Assembly (NCBI RefSeq): GCF_011758645.1
Contig: NZ_JAAMOZ010000001.1
Location: 2,604,001 to 2,668,000 of the forward strand
Direction: 5' to 3'
Length of the DNA stretch: 64,000 bases
Source: Brooklawnia cerclae
Lineage (GTDB): Bacteria > Actinomycetota > Actinomycetes > Propionibacteriales > Propionibacteriaceae
The position numbers and the translations under genes are program-made. Positions 46,228 to 54,293 of the stretch are shown here, piece by piece. Position 1 is the first letter of the stretch; every line of letters starts with the position of its first letter. The notes under the pieces are model-generated. The model did no database searches and was not told the DNA's origin. It saw only the letters and a program-made list of their open reading frames with translations.

Positions 46228-47271
46228 TCAGAGGTCGCGCCAGGGATCGATACCGCGCTCGACCAGGCCGTTCAACGTCTCGGCAGCGGTGTCGGGGTTG
46301 GTCAGGGTGATGCAGAGGGGACGCGCACCGGCGCGTTCGATGCGGAGGGCCGGGCCGGGCGCGGTCGTGATTCCGTCACGACCGTCGGCGGCATGACGCA
46401 GCCCCCAGCCGCCGAAGTCGACCTGGGGATCGAGCGGGACGACATCTGCCCGCTCCACCTCGCACAGCGGGAGTTCGACCCAGGTGTCCTCGCCCCTGTG
46501 CACGACGACCCCCTCCGGGTTGATCTCCACCTCGAGGGGGCTTGCCAGGACGAGGGCGAGGACAACGAGCGTCAGCGTCGCGTTCACGACGAACAGCGGC
46601 CACACGCCATGGACGACCACGGGCACGCTGCCCCCCACCAGGGCGAGCACCGCGACAAGACCATTGGTGAGGACCCCACGGTGATAGCGCGTACGTCCCG
46701 CCCACGTGAGCGGAATGCGGCGCCTCGCAACCGCGTCGGTGGCCGTGTTCGATCCGGTGGACGGAAGCCCCGGTTCGAAGTCCGCGGGTCCCGGAAGACG
46801 CCGCATCACCCACGCCAGGATCAGACCGATGCCGACGCCCCCGACCATGCCGATCAGCAACGGCACACCCACGGAACCGGAGTGATCCACTTCCGACAGC
46901 CCGCGCTGCTGCCAGATCGAGCCGAACACCAGGCAGAAGAGAAAGAACGCGACGCCCGTCCCGATCGGCGTCGTCCGGCGGTTCTGGCTCGTGACGATGC
47001 CCATGGCGATCAAGAACGTGGGGATCAACGTGGTGATGAGTGTGCCGATGATCAGGGAAGTGCCGAGCGGGGAATACCCGTTCGCCTGGCCGACCTGTCC
47101 GCTCGCCATCGCCGAGAACTGATCGCGCATCCCCCACAGGACTATCGCCCCGCCGACGGAGATCACGAGTGTGCCCGCAATGGCGGCCATTCCGACCAGC
47201 GCACCCCACACATCATCTGCAGGAAAAGGAAAGCGCCGGGAACCCGTGCTGAAGACCAGAGAACTACTCAA
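46228..47271 (-). CDS. Multi-helix membrane protein, unknown
   Basis: The protein has 347 residues. About six hydrophobic segments (including ~26-46, 71-95, 99-115, 128-151, 201-221 and 222-242) precede a C-terminal soluble domain (about 245-347) rich in strands, similar in shape to bacterial PH-like domains (VEINPEGVVVHRGEDTW). No family is recognised. The 230 bases downstream (45996-46227) hold no visible gene. Confidence 0.55.
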   Translation of the reverse strand: MSSSLVFSTGSRRFPFPADDVWGALVGMAAIAGTLVISVGGAIVLWGMRDQFSAMASGQVGQANGYSPLGTSLIIGTLITTLIPTFLIAMGIVTSQNRRTTPIGTGVAFFLFCLVFGSIWQQRGLSEVDHSGSVGVPLLIGMVGGVGIGLILAWVMRRLPGPADFEPGLPSTGSNTATDAVARRRIPLTWAGRTRYHRGVLTNGLVAVLALVGGSVPVVVHGVWPLFVVNATLTLVVLALVLASPLEVEINPEGVVVHRGEDTWVELPLCEVERADVVPLDPQVDFGGWGLRHAADGRDGITTAPGPALRIERAGARPLCITLTNPDTAAETLNGLVERGIDPWRDL

Positions 47272-47405
47272 GGCAGCCTCCGAAGGAGGCGGTCGCTCGG
47301 CCGCCCCCAGCTAGACCGCCGTTGGAGCGCCGTGCCACAGAGGACACAATACTCCAACAATCAAACACTTCCTTCCGGGGGACCGTTCCCCGGGACGCGC
47401 CGCGA

Positions 47406-48131
47406 TCAGCTTCGCAACGTGCCTTCGCAGGAATCCAGCCAGCCACCGAGGATTCGAGCGCCTATATCTGCGAGCCGCGGGCCGAAAGCTGCGGCATCGA
47501 CCCGAATGCGATTCGGGTCGACCCCCGCTCCGGCCAACTCGACGGCGTGCCCGACGAGCCACTGCTCGATGCGCGACCAGTCCGCCTCCAGATGGAACTG
47601 CAGGCCGAGCGCCGCGTCCCCGAGATTGAACGCCTGGTTGGGGAAACCGGGTGTCTCGGCGAGCCGGACCGCACCCTCGGGAATCCCGAATTGGTCACCA
47701 TGCCAGTGCAGGACGGGCGTCTCGTCCAGCGGGGCGAGGACCGAGCTGCGCCCCGCTGGAGTCAGGGTGAGCGGCGAGTAGCCGATCTCCTTGCGGCCGG
47801 TCGGGGCCACCTCCGCACCCAGGGCGCGGGCCATCAGTTGTGCCCCGAGGCAGACCCCGAGAGTGGGACGCCCGGCGTCCAGGCGTTTCCCGATCGCCTC
47901 CAACTCGTCCACCAGGAAGGGATAGGCGTCCGTCTCGTAGACGCCGATGGGCCCACCGAGCACCACCACGACGTCGGCGCCCACCACAGCGTCCGCGACG
48001 ATCGGGTCCACCCCCGCGTCCAGATACTCCACCGCGTAACCGCGTCCTTCGAGCAGCGGACCGAGGATGCCGAGGTCCTCGAAAGCGACGTGACGAACCG
48101 CCAGCGCAATACCTGTCATGAGCATCAACAT
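47406..48131 (-). CDS. Class I glutamine amidotransferase-like protein
   Basis: The protein has 241 residues. GuaA-type GATase fold: VVVLGGPIGVYE near 50, nucleophile GVCLGAQL (Cys about 92), and LQFHLEAD with His and Glu about 178-180, completing the triad. The lone domain without a synthetase partner resembles YfeJ-type or GMP-synthase-like stand-alone GATases. I chose the first of three close ATGs because GGAGG lies 12 bases before it and further from the others. Confidence 0.82.
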   Translation of the reverse strand: MLMLMTGIALAVRHVAFEDLGILGPLLEGRGYAVEYLDAGVDPIVADAVVGADVVVVLGGPIGVYETDAYPFLVDELEAIGKRLDAGRPTLGVCLGAQLMARALGAEVAPTGRKEIGYSPLTLTPAGRSSVLAPLDETPVLHWHGDQFGIPEGAVRLAETPGFPNQAFNLGDAALGLQFHLEADWSRIEQWLVGHAVELAGAGVDPNRIRVDAAAFGPRLADIGARILGGWLDSCEGTLRS

Positions 48132-48240
48132 CGCAGGGATGTTCCTCCGGGCGCAAGCTTCTTGCACGACGGAAGACGCCTCCGTCAAAGCCGTAACCTC
48201 CCCGCAACGCACGGCTCAGCCCGGTGCCTCCGCCCCTGCG

Positions 48241-48346
48241 TGACTCAGTTCCTTCAAACTGCCCCGCGCTCCATCGGCACCAGCCTGTGGCTAGGGAAAA
48301 CTCAGCATGCGGCGGATGTTGCAGACAAAATGAAGGAACTGAGTCA
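48241..48346. repeat. 106-bp element with perfect 16-bp inverted ends, in a gene-free gap
   Basis: The end tgactcagttccttca at 48241-48256 is the exact reverse complement of tgaaggaactgagtca at 48331-48346. The 74 bases between are not coding. Size and structure resemble a MITE or solo palindromic repeat, though no second copy was seen in the window. The remaining part of the 340-base gap (48132-48471) shows no gene or clear terminator. Confidence 0.65.
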
Positions 48347-48471
48347 CGGATCGGCCAACGGACACCTCGGGCGCCGGGCCCGCCAGGCCGGCGCGGCACC
48401 CGCGAGGGCGATTTCCGCGCGATTCCGCCGCGCGACGCCGGGGCCGGGGTCGGCACCCACCCGGCAAGGGC

Positions 48472-49491
48472 TCACAACCAGCGCTTGCGCCTGAAGACGC
48501 CCCAGAGCACCGCACAGACGGCGACCATGAGCGCCAACGACAGGGGGTAGCCGGCAGACCATCCGAGTTCGGGCATGCGGGCGAAGTTCATCCCGTAGAT
48601 CCCGCTGACGAGCGTGGGCGCGAACAGGATCGCGGCCCACGAGGAGATCTTCTTGACCTCCTCGTTCTGCGCGAGGTTGAGCTCGGTCATCCGGCGCATC
48701 TCGTCGTTCTGGCGCTGGGCCACCAGCGTCGCCTCGACGGTCAGCGCGTTCTCGAGGACGGAGCGGAAGACCCCCGTGCGGTCGGCGATCCGGAGCGCGT
48801 GGTCGAGCACATCGCGCAGGTAGCGCTGCAACTCGTCGTCGACCTCGTACTTCTCAGACCCACGCAGGAGCCCTTCCAGCATGCCGATCAACGGCTGGGT
48901 GGCCCGCTGGAAGCCGATCACCTCGCGCGCGAGTTCGTAGATGCGGCGGGAGACCGTCTCGGTGCCGTCGAACAGCTGGTCCTCGATCTCGTCGATGTCG
49001 TTCTCCAGCCCGGCGACCACCGGTCCGTACTGGTCGACCACCTCGTCGAGGATGGCGTAGAGCACCGCCTCCGGCCCCATGGCCAGCAGCTCCGGTGAAG
49101 CTTCGAGACGACGCCGGACGCCGGCCAGGTCGGGCGACTCGGCGTGGCGGATGGTGACGACGAAGTCTCTGCCGATGAAGACGTGGAGCTCGCCGAAGTC
49201 CACGCGTTCCGCGTCGTCCACGTACTGGGCCGGACGCAGGACGACGACCAGCGTCTCGCCGTAGCGTTCGAGCTTGGCCCGTTGATGCCCCTTGAGCGCG
49301 TCCTCGACGGCGAGCGGGTGAAGGGAGAACTCCTCGGCGATCGAGCGGACTTCCTCGTCGGTCGGCCGGTAGAGGCCGATCCAGGCCATGCCGCCGCGAC
49401 CTCGCATGACCCGATAGGTCTCGGCCAGATCCGCCGGGTCGGCGGTGCGGAATCCCTGGACGTAAACGGCGTTGTCGATCAGGGCCATCAT
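48472..49491 (-). CDS. corA: CorA-family magnesium/cobalt transporter
   Basis: The protein has 339 residues. The large cytoplasmic N-domain (about 1-270) includes the long helix with ERYGETLVVVLRP and YAILDEVVDQYGPV. Two C-terminal membrane helices carry the channel signature GMN at about 300 (IYGMNFARMPEL). The loop motif after GMN is MPEL, as in many actinobacterial CorA. Forms a pentameric channel for Mg2+ or Co2+/Ni2+. A 200-base leader lies upstream. Confidence 0.92.
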   Translation of the reverse strand: MMALIDNAVYVQGFRTADPADLAETYRVMRGRGGMAWIGLYRPTDEEVRSIAEEFSLHPLAVEDALKGHQRAKLERYGETLVVVLRPAQYVDDAERVDFGELHVFIGRDFVVTIRHAESPDLAGVRRRLEASPELLAMGPEAVLYAILDEVVDQYGPVVAGLENDIDEIEDQLFDGTETVSRRIYELAREVIGFQRATQPLIGMLEGLLRGSEKYEVDDELQRYLRDVLDHALRIADRTGVFRSVLENALTVEATLVAQRQNDEMRRMTELNLAQNEEVKKISSWAAILFAPTLVSGIYGMNFARMPELGWSAGYPLSLALMVAVCAVLWGVFRRKRWL

Positions 49492-49690
49492 TGTTCACCT
49501 CGTCTGCTCGATCCGAATGGCGCCCCGTCACGGGGGCTCCGATGACCGCGCGCCTGGACAGCACGCGACGGACGCCACCGAACTTCTTCGCGGATTCAGC
49601 GCAGGTGGCAGCAGATCAGCGAGGACGACTCGGCGGCGCGACGACTGTGACTTCGCATCGCACCTCACCGCCTCTCACTGCCGAACAGGA
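49492..49690 (-). promoter_or_regulatory. Long 5' leader of corA, possibly structured
   Basis: The corA leader is about 200 bases, unusually long here. Hairpins are visible, including (minus strand) agcccccgtgacggggc near 49530 and gccacc...ggtggc around 49580-49620. Mg2+ transporter genes are often under Mg riboswitches (M-box), but I could not match the M-box core, so this is only a candidate. Confidence 0.25.
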
Positions 49691-49696
49691 TGAAAC

Positions 49697-49724
49697 AACC
49701 CCCCGCGAGGTTACGCGGGGGGTT
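49697..49724 (-). terminator. Intrinsic terminator of the fur-family gene
   Basis: The arm aaccccccgcg pairs with cgcggggggtt around six bases. On the minus strand the stem is followed by tgtttc, a short T-run. It lies 30 bases after the fur stop. Confidence 0.75.
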
Positions 49725-49754
49725 GCAGATAGGTCAATGCGGGTTGATCGATTC

Positions 49755-50177
49755 TCAGCCGTGCACCTCGTCCTGCTTCGCTGAGGAGCAGGACGGGCAC
49801 AGCCCGAAGATCTCCAGGACGTGATGAGTAACCGTGAAGCCGTGCTCGTGGGCGACAGCCTGATACCAGTCCTCATCGGGCGGCCCGACCTCGACGGCCT
49901 TGCCGCAGTTCTCGCACACCAGGTGGTGATGGTGAGCACCGGGCTTGCAGGCGCGGAACAACTGCCCGCTGGCGACCGAGATCGTGTCGGCCTGCCCGTT
50001 GGCGGCCAGGGTGTTCAGTTGCCGGTAGACGGTCGCCAGGCCGACCGGGGTGCCCTCTTCGCTCATGAGCTGGTGCAGCTGCTGGGCCGAGACGAACCCG
50101 GGCGCCGCCTGCAGGGCACGACGGATGGCCTCCTTCTGGGCCGTGGCTCGCGTCGGCCGGAGCGTGGTTGGGGGCAT
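49755..50177 (-). CDS. Fur-family transcriptional regulator
   Basis: The protein has 140 residues. Winged helix (about 10-80) includes VGLATVYRQLNTL, the recognition helix. Metal sites are suggested by the HHHH run (about 89-92) and the structural zinc pair CENCGK and CPSC. The group includes Fur, Zur and PerR; Zur is my best guess for actinobacteria from the short length and Cys pattern, but specificity is not certain. ATG chosen for GGAGGGAG upstream. It is 71 bases after the MarR gene in the same direction. Confidence 0.88.
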   Translation of the reverse strand: MPPTTLRPTRATAQKEAIRRALQAAPGFVSAQQLHQLMSEEGTPVGLATVYRQLNTLAANGQADTISVASGQLFRACKPGAHHHHLVCENCGKAVEVGPPDEDWYQAVAHEHGFTVTHHVLEIFGLCPSCSSAKQDEVHG

Positions 50178-50248
50178 GCTGTGGTCTCCCTCCGGAGATG
50201 GTGTCAGAGAACGCCTCTCATCAAATATAACGTCACGCCACACAGACC

Positions 50249-50968
50249 TCAGCCGCGCTCGTGGTGGTGCCGCCCGTGCCGTCCGTGGGGCCCGCCGGGG
50301 AATCCCCCGCGCCCACGGGGACCGGTACCGGGCTCGTCGTCCGGGTCGAATCCCCCCTCGGCGCCCGGGCCGGCCTCGTCCTCAGGCTCATCTTCCGGCC
50401 AGCGCCCGCCGTACGGCCCGAACTCGCCGGGGAATCCGTGAGCCCCGCGCGGACCGTGATGCCCGCCCCTGGGGCCACGTCCGGGACGAGGCTCGGGACC
50501 GTATTCCGACAGTTCGTCGTCCAGGCTCTCGATCAACCGGGCCAGGAACCCGTTGAGCATCCGGAGTTCGTCCGCGGTCAGCGCGTCCAGGAACCCCGCC
50601 TCGGGATCGTCCGGAACCGCCAGTTCCTCGGCGGCTGCACGGCCGGCCTCGGTCAGCCTCACCAGGAGCACCCGGCGATCCTGCTCCGAGGGCTCGCGTG
50701 TGACCAGCCCGTCGGTCTCCAGCTTGCCGAGCAGTTCGGCGAGCCCCTGCTTGGACATGTCCAGCAGGTACATCAGCTCCCGCTGACTGGTCTGGGGCTT
50801 CAGCGCCAGCGCCGACAGCACGCGTCCCTGCCCGCGGCGCGGGTTTCCCCGCCGGCCCGCGAATCTGCCACGCCTGGCCTGTTGACGATGGAGCAGCCGC
50901 TGCAGCCTGGCGAGCCGGCCCAGCACTTCTTCTTCGATATCACTCATGTCTGGTTCGATGTCACTCAT
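50249..50968 (-). CDS. MarR-family regulator with long Gly/His/Pro/Glu tail
   Basis: The protein has 239 residues. Residues 1-14 show a duplicated MSDIE start, so either ATG could be used. The winged helix (about 50-125) has SQRELMYLLDMSKQGLAELLGKL and the wing DRRVLLVRLTEAG. From about 165 to the end is a disordered tail rich in Gly, His, Pro, Arg and Asp/Glu (HGRHHHERG end), which could bind metals. Regulates genes from the operator pair upstream of its own start. Ligand is unknown. Confidence 0.82.
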   Translation of the reverse strand: MSDIEPDMSDIEEEVLGRLARLQRLLHRQQARRGRFAGRRGNPRRGQGRVLSALALKPQTSQRELMYLLDMSKQGLAELLGKLETDGLVTREPSEQDRRVLLVRLTEAGRAAAEELAVPDDPEAGFLDALTADELRMLNGFLARLIESLDDELSEYGPEPRPGRGPRGGHHGPRGAHGFPGEFGPYGGRWPEDEPEDEAGPGAEGGFDPDDEPGTGPRGRGGFPGGPHGRHGRHHHERG

Positions 50969-51011
50969 GTTCTGATCCTTTCGGTTCAACTCGGGCCTCC
51001 TGCCCGAATCG

Positions 51012-51065
51012 GTCAAGTACTAGACTTATTGTGCGTCGGGAGTTCCAGAAAGTCAAGTACTGGAC
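51012..51065 (-). promoter_or_regulatory. MarR autoregulatory promoter with two matching operators
   Basis: Two near-palindromic boxes, gtcaagtactagac (51012-51025) and gtcaagtactggac (51052-51065), lie 40 bases apart, about four helical turns. On the minus strand the second contains -35 TTGACT (51056-51051), and ACAATA (51032-51027) forms a -10 after 18 bases, so the boxes flank the promoter of the MarR gene that starts at 50968. The matched, phased pair strongly suggests autorepression. Confidence 0.65.
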
Positions 51066-51212
51066 GAAATCGGATCCCTGGCCGTCCCCCTACCGGCCGT
51101 CACGCCCGCGTCCGCCCGCCGCCGACACCGGTGAACACCGCGGAACGAGCGGCGGGCACGCGGCCTGCCGCGAGTAGACTCACCGTGCACGGCGGATGGA
51201 GGCGATCTCGGC

Positions 51213-52121
51213 ATGGGTGTGACGACGGACGAGCGGCCGGTGGCTGTCATCGGCGCGGGAGCGATCGGCCTGTCGCTGGCCTCCGCGATGGCCCGGGCCG
51301 GACGGTCCGTTCTCGTCTGCGGACGGACGCCCATCGACCGGATCGAGATCACCGAGGAGAGGACCACCGAGTCGTGGCCGGTCCGCCATACGACGACCCC
51401 CACAGACCTGGTCGGCGTCGACACCGCGATCCTGGCCGTCAAGGCCCACCAGACCGCCGATGTCGCGGACTGGTTGCACGTACTGGCCAGACCTGGGGTG
51501 ACCGTGCTCCTCGCACAGAACGGCATCGAACAGCGTGAGCGTGTCACGCCGTTCACCGGGGACGCTCACACCGTCCCCGCCGTCCTCTACCTGAACGTCG
51601 AGCGCACCGCCCCGGGCCGGGCGATCCTCCGCAGGGTCGGCGACCACGACCTCGCACTCCCGGACGACGATGCCGCCCGCTCGCTGGCGTCCGACCTCGT
51701 GACAGGGCACATGCGGGTGGCGTTCGAGCACGACTTCGACGTCGCGGCCTGGACGAAACTGCTCGCCAACATCACCGCGAACCCGCTCACCGCACTGACC
51801 GGACGGCGGGTCGAGGTGCTGCGCGAGCCCTCCATCGCGCGTCTGGCCAGGCAGATCATGGACGAGGCCGCTGCGGCAGCACGCGCCGACGGTGTCGCTC
51901 TCACCGCCGACCAGGTCGACGAGACCCTGGGGTGGCTGCAGGACGCACCCCCCGGCGCCACGACGTCCATGCTGCAGGACCGGCTCGCCGGGCGTCCGCT
52001 GGAGTACGACGCGCTGACCGGGGCCGTCGTCCGCGCGGCCGAACGCCACGGTGTCGAAGTGCCGGTGAACCGGTTGGTTCTCGCTCTGCTGGCCGCCATC
52101 GGGCCGGAGAGCCACGAATGA
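51213..52121 (+). CDS. panE: Ketopantoate reductase (2-dehydropantoate 2-reductase)-like protein
   Basis: The protein has 302 residues. The N-terminal Rossmann motif GAGAIGLSLA (about 12-21) binds NADPH. LAVKAHQT and LLAQNGIEQ are typical, and the C-terminal domain has KLLANITANPLTAL, including the catalytic Lys. Family members include ketopantoate reductases of coenzyme A synthesis and related 2-keto acid reductases. It overlaps the next aminotransferase by four bases, an unusual partner for panE. Confidence 0.8.
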   Translation: MGVTTDERPVAVIGAGAIGLSLASAMARAGRSVLVCGRTPIDRIEITEERTTESWPVRHTTTPTDLVGVDTAILAVKAHQTADVADWLHVLARPGVTVLLAQNGIEQRERVTPFTGDAHTVPAVLYLNVERTAPGRAILRRVGDHDLALPDDDAARSLASDLVTGHMRVAFEHDFDVAAWTKLLANITANPLTALTGRRVEVLREPSIARLARQIMDEAAAAARADGVALTADQVDETLGWLQDAPPGATTSMLQDRLAGRPLEYDALTGAVVRAAERHGVEVPVNRLVLALLAAIGPESHE

Positions 52122-53299
52122 AGCTCTCACAACGTGCGGCGCTGAGCGAGCCGTTCTACGCGATGGCGTTCGGCAAACAGGCCGCCGCCCTGGAGGCCGA
52201 CGGGCACAGCGTGATCAAGCTCAACGTCGGCGAGCCCGACTTCGGTGCTCCCCCGGCCACCCGCGCGGCGATGCGCGAGGTCATGGACGGGCGCCCGCTG
52301 CCCTACACGCTCGCGTTCGGCCTGCCCGAGCTGAGAGACGCGATCGCGGGCTTCTACCAGGACCGGCACGGCGTCACGATCGACCCGGCCCGCATCGCGG
52401 TCACCTCGGGAGCCTCCGGCTCGCTGCTGCTGGCCACCGCGGCCACGATCGACCCGGGTGACGAGGTGATCATCGCCGACCCCTCCTACCCCTGCAATCG
52501 CGAACTCGTGAAAACCTTCGGGGGACGACTGGTCATGGTCGAGACGAGCCCCGAGACCCGGTTTCAGCTGGACGCGTCCTTAGTGGAGCGGGCGTGGACC
52601 GACCGGACCGCGGCGGTGATGATCGCGAGCCCCTCCAACCCGACGGGCACGACGATCCCCTTCGACGACCTCGACGCCATCTGCGGCCTGGCACGCGACC
52701 GCGACGCCTGGCGCATCGTCGACGAGATCTACCTGGGCCTGGCCGACCGTGGCCCCGGCGGATCGGCTCCGCGCAGCGTCCTGACCTGCGACCCCGACGC
52801 GATCGTCATCGACAGCTTCTCCAAGTACTTCGGCATGACAGGCTGGCGGCTCGGCTGGTGCGTCCTGCCCACCGAACTCGTCGGTGCGGCCGAGCGCCTG
52901 GCGATGAACTTTTTCCTGTGTGCGTCCTCGCCCGCGCAGATGGCGGCGCTCGCCTGCTTCACCCCGGAGTCGCTGGCCGTGTGCGAGGAACGCCGGAACG
53001 ACCTCGTGGAGCGCCGCATAATCGTGCTCGACGGTCTGGCGGAGCTCGGCCTGCCCGTGCCGGTGCCCCCCGACGGCGCGTTCTACGTGTACTGCGACGT
53101 CTCGGGCACGGGACTGGACGCATGGGAGTTCTGCCAGCGCGCCCTGGACGAGGCCCACGTGGCCCTGACCCCGGGGAAGGACTTCGGCCCCGCCACCGCC
53201 GACAGGTTCGTCCGGCTCTCGTACGCCGCGTCCCGGGAGGAACTCCGGGAGGCCTTCGCCCGGCTGGAACCCTTCGTCGCCGGTCTGCGCCGGGGCTGA
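52118..53299 (+). CDS. Pyridoxal-phosphate aminotransferase, class I/II
   Basis: The protein has 393 residues. Fold-type I motifs: NVGEPDFGAP, SNPTGT, DEIYLGL, and the PLP Lys236 in SFSKYFGMTGW. The C-terminal Arg in FVRLSYAASRE binds the carboxylate. It resembles alanine or aspartate-type enzymes of the Iγ subgroup. Translation is coupled to panE, so the two may act on related keto acids (for example a branched-chain or ketopantoate-type substrate), which is inference. Confidence 0.85.
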   Translation: MKLSQRAALSEPFYAMAFGKQAAALEADGHSVIKLNVGEPDFGAPPATRAAMREVMDGRPLPYTLAFGLPELRDAIAGFYQDRHGVTIDPARIAVTSGASGSLLLATAATIDPGDEVIIADPSYPCNRELVKTFGGRLVMVETSPETRFQLDASLVERAWTDRTAAVMIASPSNPTGTTIPFDDLDAICGLARDRDAWRIVDEIYLGLADRGPGGSAPRSVLTCDPDAIVIDSFSKYFGMTGWRLGWCVLPTELVGAAERLAMNFFLCASSPAQMAALACFTPESLAVCEERRNDLVERRIIVLDGLAELGLPVPVPPDGAFYVYCDVSGTGLDAWEFCQRALDEAHVALTPGKDFGPATADRFVRLSYAASREELREAFARLEPFVAGLRRG

Positions 53300-53356
53300 C
53301 CCACACGCTCGCCGACCGCACGGCTCGGCCCCCGCACAACCGTTCGGGAAACGCGC

Positions 53357-53391
53357 GGACGGCACGCGCGACGGGAGTGCGCGTGCCGTCC
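53357..53391. terminator. 13-bp hairpin after the aminotransferase gene
   Basis: The arm ggacggcacgcgc pairs exactly with gcgcgtgccgtcc around nine bases. Likely terminates the panE-aminotransferase unit and the convergent DUF4352 gene. Confidence 0.65.
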
Positions 53392-53428
53392 TCCGTTCCG
53401 CCGCCCCCTCGTCGGCGGAGGCTCATGC

Positions 53429-54124
53429 TCACCCGAGGGTGAACTCCGCGGTGTTCATGCCCCAGAACCCCTCGGACACCTCCACGACGGTGGGCTGCGC
53501 GTCCACCGGGATGTCGAAGACGAACTTCGCGTCGAGGGAGTTGCCCGGGTTAATGTCCTTCGCCAGCGGGCTGTCGTCGAGGTAGGCCCATGCCTCGTCG
53601 GACGCGCTGTACTCGGTTCCATCGGGGCTGCGCAGCGCCACCATGTCGCCGATGACGGTGATCGCGTCCTGCCCGATGTTCTTGACCGTGAGCGTGACGA
53701 TCACGAACTGGCCCTGGGGAGTGGTGTTGAAGTACTCGTTGCCCAGGCTCGTGACACCGGGGGTGTAGTCGAGCAGCGTGTACTGCACCTCGCCCACCGT
53801 GAGCGTGCCCCCGATGCCGACGGCCGGGGCCTCGGTGACCGGCTCCGCGGTGGTCGGATCAGCCACGGGGGCCTCGGTGACGACGCCGTCGACCGCCTGG
53901 GTCGTCGTCCCGGCCGGCTGGGTCGTCGCCGCGTCGTCCCCACCACCACCCAACTGGGAGATGAAGGAGATCAGGACGATGACGCCGATCACCCAGACCC
54001 ACCACCGCTTGTACCAGGGCTTCTTCGGCTTGGTGGTGGGCTGCTGGGGGACGTACGGGTAGGTGGGTGCGTACTGCTGGCCCTGCGGGACGCCGGGCTG
54101 CTGAGGGTAAGGGGGCTGGCTCAT
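53429..54124 (-). CDS. DUF4352 domain membrane-anchored protein
   Basis: The protein has 231 residues. A Pro/Gln/Tyr-rich cytoplasmic N-terminus (about 1-38), one membrane helix (about 45-60, WVWVIGVIVLISFIS), a Thr/Pro/Val linker, and an extracellular beta-rich DUF4352-like domain (about 105-231) with FVIVTLTVKNIGQD. RBS AGGAG lies nine bases before the ATG. Function unknown; such domains are immunoglobulin-like (telomeric-repeat-like). It is divergent from the two-component genes and may be a target of theirs. Confidence 0.78.
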   Translation of the reverse strand: MSQPPYPQQPGVPQGQQYAPTYPYVPQQPTTKPKKPWYKRWWVWVIGVIVLISFISQLGGGGDDAATTQPAGTTTQAVDGVVTEAPVADPTTAEPVTEAPAVGIGGTLTVGEVQYTLLDYTPGVTSLGNEYFNTTPQGQFVIVTLTVKNIGQDAITVIGDMVALRSPDGTEYSASDEAWAYLDDSPLAKDINPGNSLDAKFVFDIPVDAQPTVVEVSEGFWGMNTAEFTLG

Positions 54125-54293
54125 GGTCGGGGACTCCTGTCTGTCGGTTCGCGAGTCCATGAGACCGCCGGATGCCCTCCGGCCACATCGCCCGATCCGC
54201 GTCGCGGGGGTCATCCTTTCGGCCGATCGTTCGATGGGGCTCGTCGATGATCGGGCGATTACCTTGTCAGTGCTCGTCCCTACGCTCGAAGAC

